64,000 bases of DNA, taken from assembly GCA_036562765.1 (NCBI GenBank), contig DATCJO010000184.1, positions 3,642 through 67,641 of the forward strand, read 5' to 3'. The notes under the pieces are model-generated. The model made no database searches, was not told where the DNA came from, and was given only the letters and a program-made list of their open reading frames with translations. Shown one piece after another: positions 34,826 through 44,259 of the stretch (positions within the stretch are counted from its first letter, which is position 1; the number at the start of each line of letters is the position of its first letter). Position numbers and translations under genes: made by a program. Source of the DNA: JAAYFT01 sp036562765. GTDB taxonomy: Bacteria; Bacillota; Clostridia; Tissierellales; Tissierellaceae.

Positions 34826-35998
34826 ATGGTAGAAGTTCAAGATTTGTTTAAAGAAATAATAGACAATGAAAAGTTCATATATGGAGTTTTCAGCAACTTA
34901 AGGAAAAAGGATGCTGAAGGTTTTAAAAAGGTTAATGTGAAACCAGTTTTAATAAAGGACGAGGTAATGTATCAATTTACCTTTGAATATCCAACAAAAG
35001 TATTGCATAAGAATTTTAAACCATATGAAGCAGTTGAAGAGATGGTTAAACTCCTTACAGAAACTTTCAGGCAGGGAATGGTATTTACTAAAGATGCGGA
35101 CTATCAAATATTAATCAGCAAAAAGGGCAAAGCATCCATATTAAAAAGAAATCCTACAAGAAATGAAGTAGACCTTTCCCACAATAGGAAAAAACAATAT
35201 ATCTTAGAAGAAGGGAAGCCTATAGATTTCCTTGTTAGGCTTGGCGTAATGAATGAAAATGGCAAAGTCTATTCCAAAAGATATGATAAGTTTAGGCAGA
35301 TTAATAGATTTTTAGAAATGGTATCCGATGTAATTCCCTACCTAAATAAGGATAAAACCATAAATATAATAGATTTTGGGTGTGGGAAATCTTATTTAAC
35401 CTTTGCCCTATATCATTATTTGGTAGACATTCTAAAATTAGATGTCAATATTATAGGCCTTGATTTAAAAGAGGATGTAATCAAATTTTGCAATGAAGTA
35501 GCGGAAGATTTAAAATTTGAAAAATTAAGGTTTATCCATGGGGATATAAAGGATTATAAAGGAGTTCAAGAAGTAGATATGGTAGTAACTCTTCATGCTT
35601 GTGATACAGCTACAGATGCAGCATTAGCAAAGGCAGTTAATTGGGATGCTGATGTAATCCTTTCAGTTCCATGCTGTCAGCACGAGTTTTACGATAAGAT
35701 TTACAATCCAGTGCTTGAACCTATGTTGTCCCATGGCATAATAAAGGAAAGGCTTGCTTCTCTAGTTACAGACAGCCTAAGGGCTATTGTACTGGAAATG
35801 CTGGGATATCAGGTTCAACTGCTTGAATTCATAGATATGGAACATACTCCAAAGAATATTTTAATAAGGGCGGTGAAAACTGATAAAAAGGATAATGCCA
35901 ATGCTGTAAAAAAATACAAAGAGTTTAAAGAATTTTGGAATTTAAAAGATTTATACATTGAAGAGGCATTTGGAGAAAAAATAAAAAATTTACTGTAG
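34826..35998 (+). CDS. Class I SAM-dependent methyltransferase (Methyltransf_32-like)
   Basis: 390 residues. The SAM-binding site is IIDFGCGKSYLTFALYHYL (about 182-200). Other family features are TLHACDTATDAALAKA and SVPCCQHEFY, which link it to the group that includes eukaryotic METTL25-like proteins. The target is unknown; RNA has been suggested for the wider family. The N-terminal 150 residues have an all-alpha/beta accessory region (ILKRNPTRNEVDLSHNRKK). The ATG follows AAAGGAGAC. Confidence 0.8.
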   Translation: MVEVQDLFKEIIDNEKFIYGVFSNLRKKDAEGFKKVNVKPVLIKDEVMYQFTFEYPTKVLHKNFKPYEAVEEMVKLLTETFRQGMVFTKDADYQILISKKGKASILKRNPTRNEVDLSHNRKKQYILEEGKPIDFLVRLGVMNENGKVYSKRYDKFRQINRFLEMVSDVIPYLNKDKTINIIDFGCGKSYLTFALYHYLVDILKLDVNIIGLDLKEDVIKFCNEVAEDLKFEKLRFIHGDIKDYKGVQEVDMVVTLHACDTATDAALAKAVNWDADVILSVPCCQHEFYDKIYNPVLEPMLSHGIIKERLASLVTDSLRAIVLEMLGYQVQLLEFIDMEHTPKNILIRAVKTDKKDNANAVKKYKEFKEFWNLKDLYIEEAFGEKIKNLL

Positions 35999-36089
35999 TT
36001 AAATTTCATTTAGCAGACGGAATAGAAATTAAGGTAATAAGAAACTAAAGTTTATTAAATTATTATATTAATATTTGAGAGGTGAGGCT

Positions 36090-37370
36090 ATGAAAAAGAT
36101 AAGTAATAAAATTATGTTTGTAATCATATTTTCATCTTTACTAATGGCCTTAGCAATAGGAGGAATAAGCATCTATGCAAATATGAACAGCATAAACAAC
36201 ATTATTCTTTTAGTAATTGGGGTAGCAGCAGTTATGATTGGCATTATTTCCCTTATTTCTTATTTTTTTGTACGAAACATATCTAATCCACTAAAATTTA
36301 TCAATCATGTGTTGGAATCTGCTTCCCAGTTGAATTTAGCAGATATTGAAGAAGATGAGAAGATGGCTTCTTATCTTGAAAAAGAAGATGAAATTGGACA
36401 TGCTTTAAAAAATGTTGCCAAGTTAAGGACAGAAATGAGAGAGATTCTAAATGCCTTAAATGAAGCCATGAAAGATATTAAAGAAAATGTAGATGGATTA
36501 GTGTCAGCTACTAAAGAAACAACTCTCTCTATCAATGATGTAGCTAAAACAGTTGATGAATTAGCAAATGCCTCTAGTGGACAAGCTGAAGATGCTGAAA
36601 AGGGCTCAGAAAAGCTTAATAATTTAGCTGATGAAATTAAGCTTGCAGTAGAAAGCGGAGAAAAAGTAGTGAAAAATTCAATGAAAGTTAAAGAAGTAAA
36701 TGAAGCAGGTTTAAATGCCATGGAAAATATGGTTGAAACATTTAATTCTACTATTGAATCAATCAATATTCTAACTAAAAGTATTAATTCATTATCTGAA
36801 AACTCAAGTTACATTGGAAACATTTTAAGTACTATAATAAACATATCTGAGCAAACTAATCTTTTAGCATTAAATGCAGCCATAGAGGCTGCAAGGGCTG
36901 GAGAGGCAGGAAGAGGTTTTGCTGTTGTAGCTGAGGAAATAAGAAAACTTTCAGAGGAAACAGGCAATGCTACGAAAAATATAGAAAGTATTTTAAATAC
37001 AATTCAAAGTGAAATAGAAATAGCTAAAGAAAATATGAATAAATCGGATGCTTCATTGAAAGAGTCAAACAAGTTGCTTCAAATATTCAACCAAGATTTC
37101 CAAGGAATTTACATTTCTACATTGGATACAATAGATAATATTAATGAATTGGAAAGCAGGTTAGATGAAATAAACAAGTATAAAGATGAAGTAGTATTGG
37201 CTATACAAAATATTTCAGCTGTTACTGAAGAAACAGCAGCATCAACAGAAGAACTATCTGCTTCTATGGAAGAACAAGCTGCAGCCATGGAAACAATATC
37301 CCATAATGCAGATAATTTAACAAACACCATTGAAAAATTAAGTGATATAATAAATAGATTTAAAATTTAA
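36090..37370 (+). CDS. Methyl-accepting chemotaxis protein without an outside sensor domain
   Basis: The chosen ATG 36090 follows GAGAGGTGAG; an in-frame TTG at 36075 would precede the site. Two transmembrane helices (about 9-28 and 39-60) are separated by only some ten residues, so there is no ligand domain outside. A HAMP-like part follows, then the coiled-coil signalling domain with the hairpin tip QTNLLALNAAIEAARAGEAG and RGFAVVAEEIRKLSEET. It would feed the CheA/CheW array. Sensing may be through the membrane or in the cytoplasm. Confidence 0.92.
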   Translation: MKKISNKIMFVIIFSSLLMALAIGGISIYANMNSINNIILLVIGVAAVMIGIISLISYFFVRNISNPLKFINHVLESASQLNLADIEEDEKMASYLEKEDEIGHALKNVAKLRTEMREILNALNEAMKDIKENVDGLVSATKETTLSINDVAKTVDELANASSGQAEDAEKGSEKLNNLADEIKLAVESGEKVVKNSMKVKEVNEAGLNAMENMVETFNSTIESINILTKSINSLSENSSYIGNILSTIINISEQTNLLALNAAIEAARAGEAGRGFAVVAEEIRKLSEETGNATKNIESILNTIQSEIEIAKENMNKSDASLKESNKLLQIFNQDFQGIYISTLDTIDNINELESRLDEINKYKDEVVLAIQNISAVTEETAASTEELSASMEEQAAAMETISHNADNLTNTIEKLSDIINRFKI

Positions 37371-37410
37371 GAATAATTATCTCTTGAAAAAAGGATTTAT
37401 TTAATAAAAA

Positions 37411-37448
37411 AGAACCTCTTTGGTATAAGTAGCCACAAGGAGGTTCTT
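37411..37448. terminator. Bidirectional terminator, chemoreceptor and pterin dehydratase
   Basis: AGAACCTC...GAGGTTCT stem with an extended TGG/CCA part, flanked by A and T runs. It lies between convergent genes. Confidence 0.85.
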
Positions 37449-37456
37449 TCTATTTT

Positions 37457-37786
37457 TTATAATAACTCGTCAATTTTTGCTGCTAAAATGAAGTCATTTT
37501 CGTGTAAACCTTTAATCTTATGGGTCCAGAGTTTTACAACGACTTTACCCCAAGATAGGTAGATATCTGGGTGATGCCCTTCTTCTTCAGCTAAATTTCC
37601 AATTTTATTTACAAAATCCAATGCTTCTTTAAAATCTTTAAACTTATAGGTTTTTTCTATATATTTGTCATCAACTACATTCCAGCCATCTTTAAGGCTT
37701 TTTAGGTATTCTTCAATTTCGTCTTTATTTAATGGTGTTGCCCCTATACTGCAGGGGATGCATTTTTTTGATAATAAATCAGCCAT
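37457..37786 (-). CDS. Pterin-4a-carbinolamine dehydratase-like protein
   Basis: 109 residues. It has GWNVVDDKYIEKTYKFKDFKEAL and the active-site signature EEGHHPDIYLSWGKVVVKLWTHKIKGL, which match the family. In organisms with aromatic amino acid hydroxylases it recycles tetrahydrobiopterin. No such hydroxylase is visible here, so in an anaerobe the role may differ, for example in pterin or molybdopterin-related metabolism. The ATG follows TGGAGGTGA. Confidence 0.9.
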   Translation of the reverse strand: MADLLSKKCIPCSIGATPLNKDEIEEYLKSLKDGWNVVDDKYIEKTYKFKDFKEALDFVNKIGNLAEEEGHHPDIYLSWGKVVVKLWTHKIKGLHENDFILAAKIDELL

Positions 37787-37897
37787 TTTTTCACCTCCAG
37801 TTATTATTATCTATACCCAGTAAAATTCATATAAATTATTGTGATTTCTTAAATGATTTTTATTATGGTATAATATAAGAAATTCGGAGGTGATACC

Positions 37898-38254
37898 TTG
37901 GGTTTTGTAGAGAATTTTTTCTTAGGATTTACATCAATTATATTCCCTTTGATGTCTATTTTGATTTTTTCTATAGTAGTTATTACATTAATCAGAAACA
38001 TTAGACAGTGGAATTACAATAATAAACAGCCAGTTTTATCTGTAGTAGCAAGGGTAGTTGCAAAAAGGACTAATGTCTCAAGGCATGGTAATAATACTCA
38101 TAGTACATCATATTATGTTACTTTTGAAGTGGAAAGTGGCGATAGGATAGAATTTAAAGTACCAGGAGAAGAATATGGCATGTTAGCAGAAGGAGATGTT
38201 GGAAAACTCACTTTTCAAGGCACTAAGTTCATTAAATATGAAAGGGCGGTGTAG
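37898..38254 (+). CDS. DUF2500 family membrane protein
   Basis: TTG start with site CGGAGGTGAT. One N-terminal transmembrane helix (about 12-32) is followed by a small beta domain: VVARVVAKRTNV, TSYYVTFEVESGDRIEFKV, EYGMLAEGDVGKLTFQGTKF. This is the DUF2500 pattern. Function unknown. The stop codon abuts the ATG of the glycosylase gene, so the two are probably co-translated. Confidence 0.85.
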   Translation: MGFVENFFLGFTSIIFPLMSILIFSIVVITLIRNIRQWNYNNKQPVLSVVARVVAKRTNVSRHGNNTHSTSYYVTFEVESGDRIEFKVPGEEYGMLAEGDVGKLTFQGTKFIKYERAV

Positions 38255-38866
38255 ATGAGACTTCCTCGGGAATTTTATACAAGAAATACTATATCCGTTG
38301 CTAAGGATTTATTAGGGAAAATACTAGTATACAATGATGGTGAAACTTTGATAAAAGGAAAAATAGTTGAGACAGAAGCATATCTTGGAGAAAATGATGA
38401 TGGAGCCCATTTTTACAATGGATTAACATACAGAACGAGAATAATAGATGAAGACGGTGGACATATTTATTTATATATTATATATGGAATGTATCTGATG
38501 TTTAATATTGTTGCAGAGAAAAAAGGAGTTCATGGTGCAGTTCTTTTAAGAGCTATAGAGCCATTAGAAGGCATAGAAAAGATGTATTTTAATAGATATA
38601 AGAAGCCTTATGATAATCCATCAATGAAAGAAATATTAAACTTGACAAATGGACCTGGTAAATTAGTAAGGGCCTATGGCATTACGAAGGAATTTTATGG
38701 TGTAGATTTAGTAACGGACCACAGGATTTGGATAGAAGATGCTGATAATATTCCAGAGGAACAAATTGTAAAAGCTAAAAGAATAAACATAGATTATGCA
38801 GAAATAGCTAAAGATTATCTTTTGAGGTTTTATATAAAAGACAATCCTTTTGTATCTAAAAAATAA
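38255..38866 (+). CDS. DNA-3-methyladenine glycosylase (AAG/MPG family)
   Basis: 203 residues, normal for the bacterial AAG type. The catalytic glutamate is in the motif VETEAYLGENDDGAH; LPREFY starts the fold and IYLYIIYGMYLMFNIV and NGPGKLVRAYGI follow. It removes alkylated bases such as 3-methyladenine and hypoxanthine from DNA. Compared with well-studied members, the usual ACHA after the acidic loop reads GAHF, a modest difference. It starts directly after the DUF2500 gene, and ndk follows 31 bp later. Confidence 0.9.
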   Translation: MRLPREFYTRNTISVAKDLLGKILVYNDGETLIKGKIVETEAYLGENDDGAHFYNGLTYRTRIIDEDGGHIYLYIIYGMYLMFNIVAEKKGVHGAVLLRAIEPLEGIEKMYFNRYKKPYDNPSMKEILNLTNGPGKLVRAYGITKEFYGVDLVTDHRIWIEDADNIPEEQIVKAKRINIDYAEIAKDYLLRFYIKDNPFVSKK

Positions 38867-38897
38867 GAGATAATTAAAAGAACAGGGGGAGATAACG

Positions 38898-39296
38898 ATG
38901 GAAAAAACTTTTGTTATGATTAAACCTGATGGAGTAAAAAGGGGGCTTATAGGGGAGATAATAGGTAGAATAGAAAGGAAGGGTTTTAAGATTACTAAAG
39001 CAGTACTTATGAAGCCAGAAAGGGAACTTGTGGAGGAACATTACATAGAACACAGAGGAAAACCGTTTTTTAATGAATTAGTTAATTCCATTTCAGATAA
39101 AGAAGTTATGGCATTGGAAGTTGAAGGAGAAAATGTTATAGAAATAATTAGGCTAATGATAGGACACAAAGATCCCAAATTGGCACTGCCAGGTACAATA
39201 AGAGGTGATTTTGCATACTGTATAACTGAGAACATAGTTCATGCTTCAGATTCACTGGAGAGCGCAGAAAGAGAGCTAAGATTGTGGTTTAAGTAA
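38898..39296 (+). CDS. ndk: Nucleoside diphosphate kinase
   Basis: 132 residues, slightly short for NDK. It opens EKTFVMIKPDGV and carries the phosphohistidine His115 in NIVHASDS. It balances nucleoside triphosphate pools by moving the terminal phosphate. The ATG follows AGGGGGAGA. A good terminator follows. Confidence 0.95.
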   Translation: MEKTFVMIKPDGVKRGLIGEIIGRIERKGFKITKAVLMKPERELVEEHYIEHRGKPFFNELVNSISDKEVMALEVEGENVIEIIRLMIGHKDPKLALPGTIRGDFAYCITENIVHASDSLESAERELRLWFK

Positions 39297-39314
39297 ATAT
39301 ATAAAATTGATGGG

Positions 39315-39357
39315 ATACTTCCAAATCAAGCAGAGAACTATTTGGAAGTATTTTTTT
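39315..39357 (+). terminator. Terminator of ndk
   Basis: 12-bp stem ATACTTCCAAAT / ATTTGGAAGTAT followed by seven T. Confidence 0.93.
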
Positions 39358-39459
39358 AATCCATTTTATAATATAATTAAATAAAATTTTACTGGTATCA
39401 AAAAAGAAGACAAGTGAATAAAGATATAATTATAGTAATATTACAGATGGGGATGAAGT

Positions 39460-40677
39460 ATGATGAGAATAATAGTTCAAAAATTTGGGGGGACATCTTT
39501 AATTAACGAAGAACGCAGGAGTTGTGCAGTAAATAAAATCGAAAACGCAATTAAAAATGGATTAAAGCCAGTTGTGGTGGTATCTGCCATTGGCAGGGAA
39601 GGAGACCCCTATGCCACTGATACATTAATTAATTTTGTAAAATCCATAGGAGTTGTACCAAATCCTAGGGAACTTGACATGATAATGGCATGTGGGGAAA
39701 TTATCTCAGCAGTTATAATGGCTACTACATTAAAATCTAGAGGTCATGATTCAATTGCCTTTACAGGGGGGCAATCAGGAATTATAACTGATGATAGTTT
39801 CAATAATGCTAAAATTTTGCATGTTGATCCAATTAATATTTTAAATAGCGTTAAGGGTGGGAAAATACCAGTTGTATGCGGTTTTCAAGGAATAACAGAG
39901 TATGGTGAAATCACAACATTGGGAAGAGGCGGTTCAGATGTTACTGCTTCCATATTAGGAGAGGCTTTGGGAGCTGAAGTGGTTGAAATATATACAGATG
40001 TAGAAGGCGTCATGACTGCAGACCCCAAGATTGTTCCAAATGCTAAAGTCATTGATACTGTTTATTACAATGAAGTATTCCAAATGGCTGAATATGGGGC
40101 AAAGGTACTCCATCCTAGGGCAGTAGAAATTGCAATGAGGTCAAACATTCCTTTGGTAATAAGGAGTACAACCTCTGATTTCAAAGGGACATTAATCACA
40201 AATTATGACAAATCAAGGTCCTTTAGAGAAGATGCAGAAAGGGTTGTAACTTCAATTGCCTATATCGACAATAGGGCACAAGTGAAAATACTGCCAAATA
40301 TAGAAGAATTTGAGAATCAGGAAATGATATTTGACAGTGTTGCAAAGGCTGGAATAAGCATCGATATGATAAATGTTTATCCTAACCAAATTTATTTTAT
40401 AATAGATGAAAAGCAAGCAGGTACTTTGGAAGATGTACTAAAAGAATTAAAATGCCAATATGAGCTAATTCATGGATGCACCAAAGTAACAATTATAGGG
40501 AATAGAATGAGAGGGATTCCTGGTGTTATGGCAAAGGCAGTATCTGCCCTTTCTAAGGAGAATATTGAAATTCTTCAAACTTCAGACTCCCATACAACCA
40601 TATCTTATTTGATTGAAGGCAAAAATAGAAGTAGAGCGGTGAAAGCCCTTCACGATTATTTTAAATTAGGTGAGTAA
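39460..40677 (+). CDS. lysC: Aspartate kinase
   Basis: 405 residues: an amino acid kinase domain (VQKFGGTSL, then GRGGSDVTA and EIYTDVEGVMTADP) followed by tandem ACT domains (about 265-400) for feedback control. It makes aspartyl phosphate for lysine, threonine and methionine synthesis. No lysine riboswitch is visible upstream; the leader is about 100 bp. Two adjacent ATGs (39460, 39463) follow GATGGGGATG. It is convergent with hisC. Confidence 0.93.
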   Translation: MMRIIVQKFGGTSLINEERRSCAVNKIENAIKNGLKPVVVVSAIGREGDPYATDTLINFVKSIGVVPNPRELDMIMACGEIISAVIMATTLKSRGHDSIAFTGGQSGIITDDSFNNAKILHVDPINILNSVKGGKIPVVCGFQGITEYGEITTLGRGGSDVTASILGEALGAEVVEIYTDVEGVMTADPKIVPNAKVIDTVYYNEVFQMAEYGAKVLHPRAVEIAMRSNIPLVIRSTTSDFKGTLITNYDKSRSFREDAERVVTSIAYIDNRAQVKILPNIEEFENQEMIFDSVAKAGISIDMINVYPNQIYFIIDEKQAGTLEDVLKELKCQYELIHGCTKVTIIGNRMRGIPGVMAKAVSALSKENIEILQTSDSHTTISYLIEGKNRSRAVKALHDYFKLGE

Positions 40678-40681
40678 AAAA

Positions 40682-40711
40682 TAAATAAAGGCCATTAATG
40701 GCCTTTATTTA
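40682..40711. terminator. Bidirectional terminator between lysC and hisC
   Basis: A nearly perfect palindrome, TAAATAAAGGCCATT with its complement, giving A and T runs on either strand. It overlaps the 3' end of hisC. Confidence 0.88.
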
Positions 40712-41783
40712 TTACTTCTTTCAAGTTTTCAATGAAGAGCCTATTTTCTTCCATAGTGCCTATGGAAACCCTGATGTAGTTTCCGCCCATAGGCCTTATG
40801 ATAACACCTCGTTTTTGCATTTCAACAAATATTTCCTGTCCGCTTCTTTCTATGTCAACTAAGATGTGATTTGCTTCAGATGGAACATATTTCAAACTCA
40901 ATTTTTCAAATTCTTCATATAGATATTTTTTACCTTCAACATTATTTTCATAGGTCTTTCTAATGAAATCTTCATCTTCTAATGCAGCAACTGCAGCTAT
41001 TTGAGCAAGGGCATTTACATTAAATGGCCCTCTCACTTTATTTATGTACTGTAAAATTTCTTCATCACCTATGGTATAAGCTACTCTAATGCCAGCCAAT
41101 CCGTATGCCTTTGAAAAAGTTCTCATAATAAGGAGGTTTTTATATTTTTTTATCAATTTTTCAGTTTGATATGGATAATCCTTTCGCGTTACATATTCCC
41201 TATATGCTTCATCAGATACAACTAGAATATTTGATGGAACTTTATCTAGGAATTCAACAAATTCCTTTTCAGGAATGATTGTTCCTGTGGGGTTGTTTGG
41301 ATTGCATATCCATATTATTTTAGTTTTTGAAGTGATGCTTTCTAAAATCCCATCCAAGTCGAATGCAAAATCTTTTAAAGGTACTATAACAGGTTTTCCA
41401 CCCATTATTTCAGCTGCTTGATGATATCTTGGGAAAGTCAAATCTGCCATTATAACTTCATCATCTTTTTCAACGAAAGTATTAGTTATTAGGACTATCA
41501 TTTCATCTAATCCGCTGCTTGGAAGTATATTGCTAGTATCTACGTTATATTTCTTTGCTAAGGCTTCTTTTAGTTTAGTGCAGTTTCCATCAGGATAAAT
41601 GGAAATGTTGTCTAATGAGTTAATTATTGCTTCTTTTACTTTTGGAGAGCAGCCCAAGGGATTTTCGTTTGATGCTAATTTTATTACTTTGCTGATGTTA
41701 AATTCCCTTTTTACATCTTCAATAGGCTTACCAGGGACATATGGCTCAATTTTTTCTATTTCATTCCTATATTTGATAGACAA
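40695..41783 (-). CDS. hisC: Histidinol-phosphate aminotransferase
   Basis: 362 residues, a fold-type I PLP aminotransferase. It has LASNENPLGCSPKV, NPNNPTGT, and the cofactor lysine in RTFSKAYGLAGIRVAY. It converts imidazole acetol phosphate to histidinol phosphate and often also acts on aromatic amino acids. No other his gene is nearby, so a broader or aromatic role is possible. The ATG follows AAAGGAGGTAA. Confidence 0.88.
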   Translation of the reverse strand: MSIKYRNEIEKIEPYVPGKPIEDVKREFNISKVIKLASNENPLGCSPKVKEAIINSLDNISIYPDGNCTKLKEALAKKYNVDTSNILPSSGLDEMIVLITNTFVEKDDEVIMADLTFPRYHQAAEIMGGKPVIVPLKDFAFDLDGILESITSKTKIIWICNPNNPTGTIIPEKEFVEFLDKVPSNILVVSDEAYREYVTRKDYPYQTEKLIKKYKNLLIMRTFSKAYGLAGIRVAYTIGDEEILQYINKVRGPFNVNALAQIAAVAALEDEDFIRKTYENNVEGKKYLYEEFEKLSLKYVPSEANHILVDIERSGQEIFVEMQKRGVIIRPMGGNYIRVSIGTMEENRLFIENLKEVINKGH

Positions 41784-41870
41784 AATATTACCTCCTTTTA
41801 TATAGACTAATATCAGTATATCAAATTATATGAATATTAGACAATAAAAAAAGCTATGATATTGTCTATA

Positions 41871-41889
41871 CTTATGATATAATCATAAG
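41871..41889. promoter_or_regulatory. Inverted repeat over a possible -10 box upstream of the EF-G-like gene
   Basis: CTTATGAT-ATA-ATCATAAG, an 8-bp perfect inverted repeat, contains TATAAT (41878-41883). It could be an operator for a repressor at the promoter. The -35 region is poor, so this is tentative. Confidence 0.4.
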
Positions 41890-42000
41890 AGTAGCCATAT
41901 TTTTAACGGAATTGACTAAAAATTTTGGAAATGTTTAAAACGGGTATTAAGATTTATTAAATCTTTTAAATAAATATGCTGGTTAAGGGGGAAATGTATA

Positions 42001-44067
42001 ATGAAAACATATTCAGCTGACAAAATCAGGAATGTAGCTTTATTAGGCCATAGCAGTAGTGGTAAGACAACTTTAACTGAAGCAGTATTATTTGCAACAG
42101 GTACTATTAAAAGGCAAGGAAGAGTAGAAGATGGAAATACTGTATCTGATTTTGATAAACAAGAAATCGCAAGAAAGGTTTCCATCAATACTACAGTAAT
42201 TCCTGTTGAATGGCAAGGAGTAAAGTTTAACTTATTGGATACTCCAGGATATTTTGACTTCGTTGGAGAAATGTATGGTGCCAAGAGGGCCTCTGAAGGT
42301 TCGATACTTATTGTGGATGCTTCTGCAGGTATAGAAGTAGGTACAGAAAAGGCATGGAAGAATTTAGAAAAGTATAAGACACCTAGGATAATCTTCATCA
42401 ATAAGATGGACAAAGAAGAAGTTAACTTTGAAAAGCTAATCTCTGAATTAAAAGAAAAATTTGGCAACAAAGTTGTACCATTTGCATTACCTATAGGAGT
42501 ATCAAATAATTTCAAAGGCTTAGTATCTGTTATTGACGAAAAGGCATACGAATACAATGGAGTTGAAAGAAAAGAAGTTGAACTAAAAGATGATTACAAA
42601 GTTGAAATTGATTCAATAAAAGAAGGCTTAATGGAAGTAATAGCTGAAACTGATGAAGCATTAATGGAAAAATACTTCGAAGGGGAACCATTTACACCTG
42701 AAGAAATAACTAAGGGATTAAAATTAGCAGTTTCCAATGGTGATTTAGCTCCAGTTGTAGTAGGCTGTGCAGAAAAGGCTATAGGAATGGACTTTTTACT
42801 TGAAACAATAGAAAAATACATCCCTTCTCCAGTAGATATAGGTGTAGTTAAAGGACTAGTTAATGACAAGGAAGTTGAAAGAAAAATAGATGTAAATGAG
42901 CCATTCTCTGCCTTTGTATTTAAGACAATAATCGACCCATTTGTTGGTAAGCTATCCATATTCAAAGTATTATCAGGTAAGATTACTAAGGATATGGAAA
43001 TTTATAACTCCACTAAAGAAAAGTCCGAAAAATTAAGCGGTTTGTTTGTACTTAGAGGAAAGAATCAAATTGAAGTTGATGAGTTGCAAGCTGGAGATAT
43101 TGGAGCTACAGCAAAATTGAATTATACTCAAACCGGAGATACATTATGTACTAAGAATAACCAAATCCTATTTGATAAGATTGAATATCCAAAACCAACC
43201 TTGTTCTTGGCAGTATTGCCAAAATCAAAAGGCGACGAAGAAAAGATCAGTACTTCATTACAAAGGCTAACTGAAGAAGACCCAAGCTTTATAGTTCAAA
43301 GGAATACTGAAACAAAACAATTACTAATTGGCGGACAAGGAAACATGCAATTGGCAGTTATAGTCGATAAGTTAAAGAATACTTTTGGAGTAGAAGTTAA
43401 CTTAACTAAACCAAAGGTAGCATATAGGGAAACTATCAAAGGCACAGCAGCAGTACAAGGGAAACATAAGAAACAATCAGGCGGTGCTGGTCAATACGGA
43501 GACGTTCATATTAGATTTGAACCTTGTGAAGAAGACTTTGTATTTGCTGAAGAAGTATTTGGCGGTGCAGTACCTAAGAACTTTTTCCCAGCAATTGAAA
43601 AGGGATTGTTGGAAGCTAGAGAACATGGTGTTTTAGCAGGATATCCAGTTGTAAATATCAAGGCAACACTATTTGATGGTTCATATCACCCAGTAGACTC
43701 CAACGAAATATCATTTAAGATTGCAGCAACCCTTGCATTTAAGAAAGGTATGGAAGCAGCAAATCCAGTATTATTAGAACCTATAATGAGATTAGAAATC
43801 TTCGTACCAGAAGATTACATGGGCGATGTAATGGGAGATATGAATAAGCGTAGAGGTAGAATCCTAGGTATGGAACAACAAGAAGATGGATATCAAAAGA
43901 TAATTGCAGAAGCACCTCAAGCAGAATTGTTTGAATATGCTATAGACTTAAGGGCTATGACTCAAGCAAGAGGAAGCTTCACAATGGAATTTGTAAGGTA
44001 TGAAGAAGTTCCATCAAACATTGCTGAAAAAATCATAGCTGAAGCAAAGGCTGAAAAAGAACAATAA
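42001..44067 (+). CDS. Elongation factor G-like GTPase (EF-G paralogue)
   Basis: 688 residues with all EF-G domains. The P-loop is GHSSSGKTTL instead of the AHIDAGKTT of canonical EF-G, and G3 reads DTPGYF rather than DTPGH, which marks the bacterial EF-G-like branch. Other motifs are NKMDKEE (G4), and the C-terminal domain IV/V region with KQSGGAGQYGDVHI. The histidine after DTPG needed for normal GTP hydrolysis is replaced. Its role is uncertain; ribosome rescue or tuning of translation has been proposed for relatives. The ATG follows AAGGGGGAA. The true fusA is expected elsewhere. Confidence 0.92.
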   Translation: MKTYSADKIRNVALLGHSSSGKTTLTEAVLFATGTIKRQGRVEDGNTVSDFDKQEIARKVSINTTVIPVEWQGVKFNLLDTPGYFDFVGEMYGAKRASEGSILIVDASAGIEVGTEKAWKNLEKYKTPRIIFINKMDKEEVNFEKLISELKEKFGNKVVPFALPIGVSNNFKGLVSVIDEKAYEYNGVERKEVELKDDYKVEIDSIKEGLMEVIAETDEALMEKYFEGEPFTPEEITKGLKLAVSNGDLAPVVVGCAEKAIGMDFLLETIEKYIPSPVDIGVVKGLVNDKEVERKIDVNEPFSAFVFKTIIDPFVGKLSIFKVLSGKITKDMEIYNSTKEKSEKLSGLFVLRGKNQIEVDELQAGDIGATAKLNYTQTGDTLCTKNNQILFDKIEYPKPTLFLAVLPKSKGDEEKISTSLQRLTEEDPSFIVQRNTETKQLLIGGQGNMQLAVIVDKLKNTFGVEVNLTKPKVAYRETIKGTAAVQGKHKKQSGGAGQYGDVHIRFEPCEEDFVFAEEVFGGAVPKNFFPAIEKGLLEAREHGVLAGYPVVNIKATLFDGSYHPVDSNEISFKIAATLAFKKGMEAANPVLLEPIMRLEIFVPEDYMGDVMGDMNKRRGRILGMEQQEDGYQKIIAEAPQAELFEYAIDLRAMTQARGSFTMEFVRYEEVPSNIAEKIIAEAKAEKEQ

Positions 44068-44082
44068 TTAATATAAATATAA

Positions 44083-44117
44083 AATTAACCACAGTTTTAT
44101 GACTGTGGTTAATTTAT
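44083..44117 (+). terminator. Terminator of the EF-G-like gene
   Basis: 13-bp perfect stem AATTAACCACAGT / ACTGTGGTTAATT, then TATATTTG. Confidence 0.85.
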
Positions 44118-44259
44118 ATTTGTTGGTTATATACATAATCTATGAAATAATCAATGAAAGCATCTAGGAGTATATATGATTTAATATTAACCGATATTTG
44201 ACATCTATAAGTATTATTTGAACTTATATATAAATTTTATATGAAGGGGGAATGATATT

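Noticed and set aside
39358..39459. Possible lysine riboswitch before aspartate kinase
   Set aside because: The gap after the ndk terminator is only about 100 bp and none of the conserved L-box parts are seen.
41916..42557. A 213-codon open frame on the minus strand opposite the EF-G-like gene
   Set aside because: No ribosome site, low-complexity Ser/Phe composition, and complete overlap with a conserved gene.
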